A DNA stretch of 64,000 nt from Flaviramulus sp. BrNp1-15 (GTDB lineage: Bacteria > Bacteroidota > Bacteroidia > Flavobacteriales > Flavobacteriaceae), in assembly GCF_022259695.1 (NCBI RefSeq), contig NZ_CP092099.1:1782471-1846470 (forward strand). Direction: 5' to 3'. The stretch's first letter is position 1. Each line of letters begins with the position of its first letter. Positions 18,101-25,932 of the stretch are shown piece by piece. A program made the translations under genes and the position numbers. The notes beneath the pieces are model-generated. The model ran no database searches. It was not told the origin of the DNA and was given only the letters and a program-made list of their open reading frames with translations.

Positions 18101-18409
18101 ATGAAAAAACTAATAGCAAATAGAGAAATAGACGTAAACGAAGAAGGGTATTTACTAGACTTCAAACAATGGAACAAAGAAATTGGTGAAGAACTCGCAA
18201 AAGAATTAGAAATTGATATGTCTGACAAACACTGGGAGGTTATCGACTATATACATGATAAATTTCAAAAAGAAGAGGCTTTATCCATTCGAGGTATAAA
18301 GAAAAGTGGGGTCATCAATATTAAAGAATTTTATAACCTTTTTCCAGGTGGACCTCTTAAAAAATCAACTTTAATTGCAGGTATACCTAAACCAAAAAGT
18401 TGTATTTAA
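18101..18409 (+). CDS. TusE/DsrC family sulfur-carrier protein
   Basis: The 102-residue product ends in the family C-terminal arm FPGGPLKKSTLIAGIPKPKSCI. The penultimate Cys101 is the conserved sulfur-carrying residue. The second cysteine that DsrC uses about ten residues earlier is replaced (KST), so this is the single-cysteine TusE-like form. True TusE works with TusBCD in tRNA thiolation; no TusBCD is here, and no dissimilatory sulfite reductase. It most likely carries persulfide between SQR and DsrE2 in this operon. Confidence 0.88.
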   Translation: MKKLIANREIDVNEEGYLLDFKQWNKEIGEELAKELEIDMSDKHWEVIDYIHDKFQKEEALSIRGIKKSGVINIKEFYNLFPGGPLKKSTLIAGIPKPKSCI

Positions 18410-18450
18410 AATTTTAATAAAAAACTCTTAACAACTAAAAACTTAATATT

Positions 18451-18924
18451 ATGGGTACTAAAGTTAAAAAAATGCTTTTCATTTTATCTAAAGCTACTAT
18501 TGAAAACGCTTATGCAGCCTTTGTTATGGCAAATGGTGCTAGAATGGAAGGGATTGAGTCCGAAATATTTTTTACTTTCTTTGGTTTAGAAGCTATTCAA
18601 AAGAAAAAATTAGAACACTTACATGTAGCTACCGTTGGAAATCCAGGTATGCATATACCAACAATGCTTGGAGGATTACCAGGAGTAGAAGCATTTGCAA
18701 CTAAAATGATGAAAAAAGAAATGGAAAAACTAGATATGCCACCAATTGGTGAGTTTTTAGAAATCCTTTCAGATTCTGGTTGTAAGCTTTGGGCATGTAA
18801 ATTAGCTGTAGATATGTTCCATTTAAAAGAGGAAGATTTAATAGATGAATTAGATGGTATTTTAACTATTGGCGATTTTTACAGTAGAGCAGATCAAGAA
18901 GGTTGCCAATTACTTTTTATATAG
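18451..18924 (+). CDS. DsrE/DsrF/DrsH-like family protein (DsrE2 type)
   Basis: This 157-residue protein is of the DsrE2 class, sulfurtransferases often found next to rhodanese, TusA, or SQR genes. The motif SGCKLWACKLAVDMF gives Cys111 and Cys116, the latter probably the persulfide carrier, with another cysteine at 152 (GCQLLFI). The stretch HVATVGNPGMHIPTMLGGLPG (58-78) is a characteristic hydrophobic, possibly membrane-touching loop. It is the third gene of the SQR operon. A regulon promoter for mlaE begins 20 bp after its stop codon. Confidence 0.88.
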   Translation: MGTKVKKMLFILSKATIENAYAAFVMANGARMEGIESEIFFTFFGLEAIQKKKLEHLHVATVGNPGMHIPTMLGGLPGVEAFATKMMKKEMEKLDMPPIGEFLEILSDSGCKLWACKLAVDMFHLKEEDLIDELDGILTIGDFYSRADQEGCQLLFI

Positions 18925-18944
18925 CTATGAACACATAATTATTG

Positions 18945-18987
18945 TGATTTATATCATTTTAATAGCCGTTTACAAGTTCTATCTTTG
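18945..18987 (+). promoter_or_regulatory. Class II dyad promoter of the mla operon
   Basis: The perfect dyad TGATTTATATCA (18945-18956), then TTT, 20 nt and TATCTTTG (18980-18987), an exact TAnnTTTG box. The start site is predicted near 18992, 17 nt before the mlaE ATG. This is the cleanest example in the window. Confidence 0.8.
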
Positions 18988-19008
18988 GAATAGTAAATAG
19001 CTATTTCT

Positions 19009-19779
19009 ATGTTAAAATCATTAAAAATAAAATCGTTTTTCATTGAAATTGGTGAACTTACATACTTTGCTCGTAGGTTTTTTAAAGAGCTTTTTAGTAA
19101 ACCTTTTGAATTTAAAGAACTTTTAAGGCAATGCTATAGTATAGGCAATAAGTCATTATTATTAGTAGGTGTTACGGGTTTTATTATTGGCTTAGTTATT
19201 ACATTACAAACTCGCCCTACATTAGAAGAATTTGGCGCCGAGTCTTGGATGCCATCTATGGTTAGTATATCCATTATTAGAGAAATTGGTCCAGTTATAA
19301 TTGCCTTAACTTTTGCTGGTCGTATAGCATCAGGTATTGGAGCCGAATTAGGTTCTATGCGCGTTACAGAACAAATAGATGCTATGGAGGTTTCAGGCAC
19401 AAATCCATTTAAATATTTAGTAGTAACTAGAATTTTAGCAACAACGCTTATGTTACCTATACTGGTTATTTTAGGTGATGCTATTGCTCTTTATGGTTCT
19501 TATATAATTGAAAACACAAAAGGAAATGTGTCGTTTCAATTGTACTTTAATAAGGTATTTAATTCATTGGAATTTGGTGACTTAATTCCAGCTACCATAA
19601 AAACATATTTCTTTGGATTTGCCATAGGTCTTGTTGGATGTTTTAAAGGCTATTACTGTAAAAAGGGAACCGTTGGAGTAGGTTTAGCAGCAAATACGGC
19701 AGTGGTATTTTCTTCTATGTTACTTTTTATAATAGATTTTATAGCAGTTTTTGTAACAGACATATTTTTTGAAATTTAA
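19009..19779 (+). CDS. mlaE: MlaE-family ABC transporter permease
   Basis: Inner membrane permease of the lipid-asymmetry (Mla/MCE) ABC system, 256 residues. Five to six hydrophobic segments are visible, with the family motif around EIGPVIIALTFAGRIASGIGAELGSM and the conserved VTEQIDAMEVSGTNPFKYLV coupling region near 119-140. It is the first of five same-strand genes that run to 23092. The pathway moves phospholipids between inner and outer membranes; direction in Bacteroidetes is not established. The regulon promoter upstream suggests that membrane lipid maintenance is part of the stress response. Confidence 0.93.
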   Translation: MLKSLKIKSFFIEIGELTYFARRFFKELFSKPFEFKELLRQCYSIGNKSLLLVGVTGFIIGLVITLQTRPTLEEFGAESWMPSMVSISIIREIGPVIIALTFAGRIASGIGAELGSMRVTEQIDAMEVSGTNPFKYLVVTRILATTLMLPILVILGDAIALYGSYIIENTKGNVSFQLYFNKVFNSLEFGDLIPATIKTYFFGFAIGLVGCFKGYYCKKGTVGVGLAANTAVVFSSMLLFIIDFIAVFVTDIFFEI

Positions 19780-19781
19780 AG

Positions 19782-20561
19782 ATGAATGAAACGAACCACA
19801 TACAGAAAGAAGCTTCAGCATTAACTTCAAAAAAGCTTATGCTGGAAATTAAAGATTTAAAAAAAGCCTTTGGGAAGAATCATGTGTTAAACGGCTTCAA
19901 TTTAAATCTTTATGAAGGAGAAAACTTGGTTATAATGGGTAAATCAGGCTCTGGTAAGTCTGTTATGATAAAATGTTTAGTTGGTTTAATGCAAGCAGAT
20001 TCGGGTAGTATAAAAGTTATGGGCAAAGACATAACAATACTCAACCGTGTAGATTTAGATGAATTGCGTACAGAAATAGGTTTTCTTTTTCAAGGAAGTG
20101 CCTTATACGATTCTATGACTGTAAGAGAGAATTTAGAATTTCCATTGCGTAGGCACAAACATAAGTTTGGTAATATTACCGATACTACAGAATTGGTTAT
20201 TGAAGCACTAGAAAGTGTAGGGTTGGCAGATGCTATAGATTTAATGCCAGCAGAACTTTCTGGAGGTATGAAAAGGCGAGTAGCATTGGCAAGAACTTTA
20301 ATACTAAAGCCTAAAATCATTTTGTATGATGAACCCACAAGCGGATTAGACCCTATAACAGCTAAAGAGATTATTGAACTTATGCGCCGTATACAGCGCC
20401 AATACAAAACATCATCTTTAATAATAACGCATGATGTAGATTGTGCAAGAGTAGTATCAGAACGTATGATTTTATTGGTTGATGGAATTAATTATGCAGA
20501 AGGAACTTTTGCAGAGTTAAAAGCATCTAAAGATGAAAAGGTAAAAGCATTTTTTAAATAA
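19782..20561 (+). CDS. mlaF: MlaF-family ABC transporter ATP-binding protein
   Basis: Cytoplasmic ATPase of the Mla/MCE transporter, 259 residues. Walker A is GKSGSGKS at 53-60, the signature is ELSGGMKRRVALAR with the Met typical of MlaF, and Walker B ends in IILYDEPTSGLDP. An extra N-terminal 20 residues precede the domain. It starts 2 bp after mlaE stops. Confidence 0.94.
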   Translation: MNETNHIQKEASALTSKKLMLEIKDLKKAFGKNHVLNGFNLNLYEGENLVIMGKSGSGKSVMIKCLVGLMQADSGSIKVMGKDITILNRVDLDELRTEIGFLFQGSALYDSMTVRENLEFPLRRHKHKFGNITDTTELVIEALESVGLADAIDLMPAELSGGMKRRVALARTLILKPKIILYDEPTSGLDPITAKEIIELMRRIQRQYKTSSLIITHDVDCARVVSERMILLVDGINYAEGTFAELKASKDEKVKAFFK

Positions 20562-20572
20562 TATATGTAGTC

Positions 20573-21568
20573 ATGGAAAAAACAACCAGCGAAAAACTAA
20601 AACTAGGCATCTTTGTAATTATAGGTTTACTACTGTTTGTATTAGCTGTTTATTTAATTGGTAACCGCCAAAATATGTTTGTAAAAACATTTAGTATTAG
20701 TGCTAATTTTAATAACGTAAATGGTTTAATGCAAGGAAATAATGTACGCTATTCTGGTATTAATGTAGGTACAGTAAAAACAATTTCTATGGTAAACGAT
20801 TCTACTATTAATGTGAATATGGTTATAGAAGAAAAAATGGTGAAACACATTAAAAAAGATGCCATAGCTACTATAGGAACTGATGGTTTAGTTGGTAATA
20901 TGATAGTGAACATTATTCCAGGAAAAGGAGATGCAGCTATTATTTCTTCTGGAGATATTATTAAATCTTATACAAAAATAGGTACAAGTGAAATGCTAAA
21001 TACCCTGAATGTCACTAATGAGAATGCTGCGTTATTAACAGCAGAATTGTTAGAAATAACAAATAGCATTACAAAAGGAAAAGGAACCTTAGGAATGCTT
21101 ATAAATGATACTATAACAGCTAATAATATTAAACTAGCTATTAATAATTTAAAATATGCGAGCATTGAAGCTAATAAACTAGTAAGAGATATAAATAGTA
21201 TTGTTACTGATATTAATATTGATGAAAGTGTTGCTGGAGTTTTACTAAACGATTCAATTGAAGCTCAAAAAATAAAAGATATTATCTCAAATTTTGATGA
21301 ATCGAGCAAGGATATTAAAGTGGTATTAACCAATTTAAATGAAACCATCTCTAATATAAAAGATGGAGAGGGAGCTTTTAATTATCTAACTAATGATAAG
21401 GAATTTGTAAAGAACCTTGAAGAATCTATAAAAAATATTAACGAGGGAACAGATAAATTCAAACAGAACATGGAAGCTTTAAAACATAATTTTTTAACGC
21501 GAAGCTATTTTAGAAAACTAGAGCGACAAGCGAAAAAAAATATGCGTAAAGAACAAAAAAATGATTAG
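20573..21568 (+). CDS. mlaD: MlaD/MCE-domain substrate-binding protein
   Basis: The 331-residue protein has one N-terminal membrane helix (about 10-28, LGIFVIIGLLLFVLAVYLIG) and an MCE domain (about 35-115) with the typical NVNGLMQGNNVRYSGINVGTV start. The long C-terminal half is helical, with repeated Asn/Asp/Ile heptad-like patterns (LTNLNETISNIKDGEGAFNY), suggesting a coiled rod projecting into the periplasm. It forms the hexameric lipid-binding ring on MlaE. It lies 11 bp after mlaF. Confidence 0.92.
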   Translation: MEKTTSEKLKLGIFVIIGLLLFVLAVYLIGNRQNMFVKTFSISANFNNVNGLMQGNNVRYSGINVGTVKTISMVNDSTINVNMVIEEKMVKHIKKDAIATIGTDGLVGNMIVNIIPGKGDAAIISSGDIIKSYTKIGTSEMLNTLNVTNENAALLTAELLEITNSITKGKGTLGMLINDTITANNIKLAINNLKYASIEANKLVRDINSIVTDINIDESVAGVLLNDSIEAQKIKDIISNFDESSKDIKVVLTNLNETISNIKDGEGAFNYLTNDKEFVKNLEESIKNINEGTDKFKQNMEALKHNFLTRSYFRKLERQAKKNMRKEQKND

Positions 21569-21636
21569 ACTAGATAACTAATTTTTCGCTCCCGATGTAG
21601 CTTCTGTTTTTTAAAATACTAAAAACTTAAAAACCC

Positions 21637-22131
21637 ATGAAAATAGAACATTTAAGTGAGCGTATTGATGATTATAAGGCCTCAATAGAAACTGTTGTAG
21701 AAAAGAAGATTCTTTGGAAAACTCAAATTAGACCATTATTAAATTCAACATTAAATAGTGTTGTAAAGAAATATGATATTGGTTGGCGTGTTCAAGAATT
21801 AAGCTGGATAGGAACTAATGAAGCTGTTAATATTACCTTCGATTCTTTTCCGCCGGATTTAATAGAAATCACAAATAAAATACCAGCATATCAATTTATA
21901 CAAGGTGCAGCTCTGGTATTTTCAGAATCTTATAGCGGCGATGTTAATGTATTTATCCTTTTTCCAATAATAGAACAAATACCAATGGAGAACAGTAGTA
22001 TTGAACTTGGTGTATATAATCCTGTGAATATAAACGAGAAATTGATTATTGAGAAAGTAGATGAATTTTTAAAAGAGATTATTAAATGGGAAGTACCTAC
22101 ACATAAAAACAAAATGGGTTTTAGCCAATAG
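21637..22131 (+). CDS. Conserved hypothetical protein in the mla operon
   Basis: I do not recognise this 164-residue soluble protein. It starts with a charged helix (EHLSERIDDYKASIETVVEKK), then has alternating beta-like segments (EAVNITFDSFPPDLIEI, SGDVNVFILFPIIEQIP) and a C-terminal helix before KWEVPTHKNKMG. It has no signal peptide or membrane segment. It sits 68 bp after mlaD and 13 bp before the Na/Pi-type transporter, so it is probably expressed with the Mla system under the same regulon promoter. Confidence 0.72.
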   Translation: MKIEHLSERIDDYKASIETVVEKKILWKTQIRPLLNSTLNSVVKKYDIGWRVQELSWIGTNEAVNITFDSFPPDLIEITNKIPAYQFIQGAALVFSESYSGDVNVFILFPIIEQIPMENSSIELGVYNPVNINEKLIIEKVDEFLKEIIKWEVPTHKNKMGFSQ

Positions 22132-22144
22132 GTTTTGTTAAATC

Positions 22145-23092
22145 ATGGAAAAAGCAACACTAGCATCAATATTGCCATCAGTTATAGGTGGCTTAATTAT
22201 TTTTTTATACGCAATCAGGCGTCTTTCATTAACGTTGCAAGAAATTTTTTCTTCCAGAGCAAAAGCATTAATAGAAAAGTATACTTCAAATATTTTTTTA
22301 TCAATATTAATAGGTACTGTTGTCACCATTATTCTTGATTCCTCATCGGCAGTAATTATTATAACCATCATATTCATAAATGCAGGTTCGCTTAATTTAA
22401 AACAAGCTATGGGAATAATTATGGGAGCAAACCTTGGTACTACATTTTCTAGCCAATTAATAGCTTTAAATATTAATAAATATGCAGTGGTTCCTTTGTT
22501 TATTGGTTTTTTTATATGGCTATTTATAAAATCTTCTAGAGTGAAAAAGATAGGTGAAATTGTGATGTATTTTGGGTTACTATTTTTTGGCCTTTATATG
22601 TTAGAAACATTGGCATTCTCATTAAAGAATAAAAATGAAATAGCGAATTGGATTTCAGAAATAAATAACCCTGTAAAAGGGGCTGCTATTGGTGGTTTAA
22701 TTACGCTCATTATACAATCTTCAAGTGCAACAATTGGTATGTTAATAGTTATGGCTAAACAACATTTAATAGCATTATCAGAAGCCATTTCTATTATGCT
22801 TGGTGCAGAATTAGGAACTTGTTCTGACACTATTGTAGCAGTTATTGGTGGCAAAAAAGAAGCTATTAGAGCGGGTTTATTTCAAATAATATTTAATCTG
22901 GTTCCTATTATATTAGGATTATTATTTTTTGAAAATTTTATAGTATTTATAGAATGGATTTGGCCTAATACAGCAGTTTCAAAATTAATAGCTAACACGC
23001 ATGTTATATTTAGTGTTTTAAGTATTTTACTGTTTCTACCTTTTGTTAAATTATTTCATCAATTACTTTATTTTATAATACCACACAAATGA
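22145..23092 (+). CDS. Na+/phosphate cotransporter (NptA/PNaS family)-like protein
   Basis: This 315-residue polytopic membrane protein has the inverted-repeat QSSSA signature of Na/Pi symporters: ILDSSSAVIIITIIF near residue 60 and IQSSSATIGMLIVMA near 195, each followed by an Ile-Met-Gly-Ala-(N/E)-(L)-GT motif (GIIMGANLGTT, SIMLGAELGTC). The C-terminal PhoU-like domain of larger NptA homologues is missing. Phosphate or another anion could be the substrate. It is the last gene of the mlaE operon. Confidence 0.85.
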   Translation: MEKATLASILPSVIGGLIIFLYAIRRLSLTLQEIFSSRAKALIEKYTSNIFLSILIGTVVTIILDSSSAVIIITIIFINAGSLNLKQAMGIIMGANLGTTFSSQLIALNINKYAVVPLFIGFFIWLFIKSSRVKKIGEIVMYFGLLFFGLYMLETLAFSLKNKNEIANWISEINNPVKGAAIGGLITLIIQSSSATIGMLIVMAKQHLIALSEAISIMLGAELGTCSDTIVAVIGGKKEAIRAGLFQIIFNLVPIILGLLFFENFIVFIEWIWPNTAVSKLIANTHVIFSVLSILLFLPFVKLFHQLLYFIIPHK

Positions 23093-23126
23093 TAATAATA
23101 TTGTGTTATTTAATAAATGTTAATGC

Positions 23127-24020
23127 TTAAGCATATTGAGAATAGTTATCAATTTTTGGGTTCTCAAAATTTTCATTTTTAGTACTACGTTTATTAAAAG
23201 CAAGCAAAGGAATTTTAACCGAAGCTTCTAACTCTTTTACTAAATCTTTATGAAATAGGCTATCAAAAACATTGTAGTTTTTGCGTTCTAACATAGCGAG
23301 CATATTGGCATTTTCTTTTTTTAGAACACTCATTAAACCAGATTTAATTTTGCCAGACGCAATGGTTCTAAATGTAATTTCTGGATAGGATATTTGTTTT
23401 GTAAGCAAGTTTTTAAATCTTTCCATACTTTCTTTAACAGGAAAGTTATGTGTTTCATAAATATGTATAACTTCAATAAGTGCTGAAAAAGGTTTAGCAA
23501 TTTCTACTAGTTTTTTAATAGAAATAATGTCTTCTTGCTCAAAAGCGGTAGCATAAACTATGGTATTTAAACTATTATAACCAACATCATTAGGGACAAT
23601 TAACAAAGGAACGTCAATTTTATCAAGCAAATTATCGGCAATATTACTTGAGAAATAACCTCGAGTACTATCTTTATCTTTTCTACCTAAAATAATTAAA
23701 TCTGGAAATAATGTTTTAGAAAGATTAAGAATACTGTCTGTTATTGATTCATTTTCAACAGTATGAATTGTAATTGGTTTTTGACGGAATTCATGTTTTA
23801 GATGTGTTGCACAGTATTTAGCAACCATATCTTTTTGTTGTTTGTGCATACGTTTTTTCAATGTATCCTTAGGATGAATAATTGAAAGGTTAATAGGAGG
23901 TAAATCGTAAACATGTAAAACATGAAAATCTGCTTTCATAATTGAACTAAAACGATAGGCGTAGCGTAATGCAGATGAAGTGTTTGTGCTACAGTCGGTT
24001 GCATATATTATTGTTTTCAT
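23127..24020 (-). CDS. Tandem universal stress protein (UspA family)
   Basis: Two Usp domains (about 1-145 and 155-280). I place the start at the ATG at 24018-24020 (MKTIIYATDCS): the longer frame starts with a TTG six codons earlier, which would lie at the predicted transcription start (24036), whereas the ATG leaves a 16-nt leader and matches other Usp starts. The nucleotide-binding motif Gly-x2-Gly-x9-Gly-Ser is degenerate (LGRKDKDSTRGYFSSN), so ATP binding is doubtful. Usp proteins help survival in growth arrest and hypoxia. Its own dyad lies immediately upstream. Confidence 0.9.
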   Translation of the reverse strand: MKTIIYATDCSTNTSSALRYAYRFSSIMKADFHVLHVYDLPPINLSIIHPKDTLKKRMHKQQKDMVAKYCATHLKHEFRQKPITIHTVENESITDSILNLSKTLFPDLIILGRKDKDSTRGYFSSNIADNLLDKIDVPLLIVPNDVGYNSLNTIVYATAFEQEDIISIKKLVEIAKPFSALIEVIHIYETHNFPVKESMERFKNLLTKQISYPEITFRTIASGKIKSGLMSVLKKENANMLAMLERKNYNVFDSLFHKDLVKELEASVKIPLLAFNKRSTKNENFENPKIDNYSQYA

Positions 24021-24040
24021 AATACCATTTTTTGCCAAAA

Positions 24041-24083
24041 TAAAATTATAATTATATATAATTCTATGAAATGATATTTGTCA
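24041..24083 (-). promoter_or_regulatory. Class II dyad promoter of the 23127-24020 USP gene
   Basis: The dyad TGATATTTGTCA (24072-24083) reads TGAC-AAAT-ATCA-TTT on the minus strand. The -7 box TAATTTTA (24041-24048) follows exactly 20 nt later. The predicted start near 24036 decides the start codon of the USP gene. Confidence 0.72.
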
Positions 24084-24104
24084 TAAAAAAGATGGGTGCG
24101 ATAT

Positions 24105-24560
24105 TTAATATTTTCTTTCTCGTCCGGAAAGTTCTTCAATATCTATTTTAAAAACAATTGGAGGTCCTTCTTTATATATTTTACTAGAAAATTCGCTTAT
24201 ATATTTTAAATCTTTTCCTTCTTTGTTTTTAATGACTTCTTTTACACCTTCTGAAAATTTATGCAAATTTATTTTTGCTGTACCACCTTCAAACTCTCTA
24301 TAAGTTCCTTGCACTAATATAGATTTCCAATTGCTTACAGAATCGATTTCTGCTATTTCTAATGATACAGAATTATTAATTCTTAAAGCTTTTACTTTAT
24401 GCCCCTTACCCGAATAACCAATTATAGTATTTGCGATATTATCGTAATAATATGTTATAGGAATTACATAAGGACTGTTATTATAAACGTAAGCTAAGTG
24501 ACCTATATAATTTCTGCTTAACAGATATATACATTCAAATTTATCAAGTTTCTTTATCAT
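24105..24560 (-). CDS. Pyridoxamine 5'-phosphate oxidase-fold protein
   Basis: A 151-residue split beta-barrel flavoprotein-like protein of the PPOX/NimA group. The start MIKKLDKFECIYLLSRNYIGHLAYVYNNSPYVIPITYYYDN is typical: a C-terminal-facing FMN site is suggested by GYSGKGHKVKALRIN and the SWKSILVQGTYREF strand. Enzymatic function is unknown; relatives bind FMN, F420, biliverdin or heme. It lies 10 bp after the flavodoxin-fold protein in the same operon, under a regulon dyad. In Mycobacterium, small PPOX-fold proteins such as Rv0080 belong to the DosR dormancy regulon. Confidence 0.85.
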   Translation of the reverse strand: MIKKLDKFECIYLLSRNYIGHLAYVYNNSPYVIPITYYYDNIANTIIGYSGKGHKVKALRINNSVSLEIAEIDSVSNWKSILVQGTYREFEGGTAKINLHKFSEGVKEVIKNKEGKDLKYISEFSSKIYKEGPPIVFKIDIEELSGRERKY

Positions 24561-24570
24561 AACTTTTGCT

Positions 24571-25083
24571 TTATTTATTATGTAATAATGACGCTAATCG
24601 ATTAATAATCTGGTTTGAAAATGATTCTGAATCTTCTAACTTAGATTCACCAGTAATGGCATCTACACCTTCTATTTTAAATGTTCCTTTACCAGATGTA
24701 GATAGTACAATGGTTTTATTTTTATAGTTTTTAGTTCTATCAATAAATAGCTTTACAGGTTCAGGTGCTTTCCAGTTTTCCCAGGTATGCATAACAACAA
24801 TTGCGTTGTAATTTTCTGGATTTATTCTTTCTAAAGAGGAAACATCAATAACTTTTATGTACAAAGAATCTTGGTTATAATAATCTGTAATATTTTTTGT
24901 TACCGCATTTTTAAATTCACTGCCTTGAGTTGCAATGAGTAATTTTTGTTGTAAATCTGGTTTGTTAACTTCATATTCTACAGCAATATCCATAGAATAT
25001 TCATATTTGTACCATAGCGCAAAAACTAAAAACAATGCACCAAGTATTAAAATAAATAGTATTATTTTCTTTTTAGGAAACAT
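24571..25083 (-). CDS. Membrane-anchored flavodoxin-fold-like protein
   Basis: The 170-residue product has an N-terminal membrane helix (about 5-25) followed by a soluble domain. LLIATQGSEFKNAVTKNI resembles the phosphate-binding first loop of flavodoxins, and later alternating strands (YNAIVVMHTWENW, KTIVLSTSGKGTF) also fit. KTIVLSTSGKG is similar to the flavodoxin-like beta-4 loop region. FMN binding is not certain. Cytoplasmic or periplasmic placement cannot be decided. It heads the operon with the PPOX-fold protein and has a perfect dyad. Confidence 0.65.
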   Translation of the reverse strand: MFPKKKIILFILILGALFLVFALWYKYEYSMDIAVEYEVNKPDLQQKLLIATQGSEFKNAVTKNITDYYNQDSLYIKVIDVSSLERINPENYNAIVVMHTWENWKAPEPVKLFIDRTKNYKNKTIVLSTSGKGTFKIEGVDAITGESKLEDSESFSNQIINRLASLLHNK

Positions 25084-25108
25084 AAGTCTTTAACTCAAAA
25101 TTATTTGA

Positions 25109-25151
25109 ACAATATATTTTATATCAGTGTTTTAGCAAATGATATTAATCA
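25109..25151 (-). promoter_or_regulatory. Class II dyad promoter of the flavodoxin-like/PPOX operon
   Basis: The perfect dyad TGATATTAATCA (25140-25151) reads CTGAT-TAAT-ATCA-TTT on the minus strand; a weaker -7 box TATATTGT (25109-25116) sits at the standard 20-nt spacing. Confidence 0.68.
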
Positions 25152-25230
25152 GTCTAGTTTCCCATTCTGAAAAAAAAGAGTGAGATTAATAATTGTAATG
25201 GATGGGTGAAGAATGTAAGGAATTAGTTTT

Positions 25231-25572
25231 TTATATGACTTTGGTTTTGTTGTTAACCATTAGTATTAAATCAGTAATTCTTTTTTCATCTATATCTTCT
25301 AAAGAATACATTTTAATATGTTTCATGGTTTTACCACTACCTTCTAAAAGTGCTATTTCTTCTGTAGATAGTTCTTTTAAAGAAAACCCTAAATTAACGT
25401 GGTCTTTAAGTGATACAAAATAACATTTACCTCCACCATAGGCAGGAACACCCCATTTCATTTCTTCTTTTATATCAGGTAATGTTTTGAAAATGAGTAA
25501 TCTTATTTTTTTGCAAATTTCTTTTTGTAGAGATTTTTGTTTTTCTATGTATTTAGTAACATTTTCATCCAT
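25231..25572 (-). CDS. DUF1801 (YdhG-like) protein
   Basis: This 113-residue protein matches the YdhG/YjbR/CyaY-like DUF1801 fold: helical start (VTKYIEKQKSLQKEICKKIRLLIF), the conserved E-x-x-K-W-G-V-P-A-Y segment (EEMKWGVPAYGGGKCYFVSLKDHVNLGF) and a C-terminal KHIKMYSLEDIDEKRI. The biochemical role of this family is unknown; it is often induced by stress. It follows the small membrane protein at 25610-25834 by 37 bp and is probably in the same transcript. Confidence 0.87.
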   Translation of the reverse strand: MDENVTKYIEKQKSLQKEICKKIRLLIFKTLPDIKEEMKWGVPAYGGGKCYFVSLKDHVNLGFSLKELSTEEIALLEGSGKTMKHIKMYSLEDIDEKRITDLILMVNNKTKVI

Positions 25573-25609
25573 ATTTTCTCATTTTATAAAAAAAACAGAA
25601 TTTATTTAA

Positions 25610-25834
25610 TTAAGAGCTTTTTTCATCATTTCTCGCTTTTCTCGCTTTAATATCTAAAATACCGCCTATAAAAAGACCAATGGAAAGCCCTAATATTCCA
25701 CCCGCTGTCATACCAAATGAGCAATCTTCTTTTATTATCATGCTAACTATAATTCCAATAATAGCACCTACAGGAATACCAATGGCAATTGCTAATGGCA
25801 TTTTACTTTGTTGTTTCATTTCATTATTGCTCAT
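25610..25834 (-). CDS. Small Gly-rich two-helix membrane protein (74 residues)
   Basis: The protein has a polar start (MSNNEMKQQSK), two Gly-rich hydrophobic helices (about 12-33, AIAIGIPVGAIIGIIVSMII; and 40-62, GMTAGGILGLSIGLFIGGIL), and a charged C-terminus (KARKARNDEKSS). The helices resemble glycine-zipper motifs. I know no named family. It leads a two-gene unit with DUF1801 under a perfect dyad. Its layout resembles the 57-residue protein after the peroxiredoxin. Confidence 0.75.
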   Translation of the reverse strand: MSNNEMKQQSKMPLAIAIGIPVGAIIGIIVSMIIKEDCSFGMTAGGILGLSIGLFIGGILDIKARKARNDEKSS

Positions 25835-25869
25835 AACTCTAAGGATATATGTAGATTAAGTTTATAACA

Positions 25870-25912
25870 TCAAGGTATTTATTAAAATAACCACGTGAAA
25901 TGATATTAATCA
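25870..25912 (-). promoter_or_regulatory. Class II dyad promoter of the small membrane protein/DUF1801 unit
   Basis: The perfect dyad TGATATTAATCA (25901-25912) reads CTGAT-TAAT-ATCA-TTT in gene orientation, followed after 20 nt by TACCTTGA (25870-25877), a weak -7 match. Confidence 0.66.
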
Positions 25913-25932
25913 GTAGCAAGAACTGAATTGGT

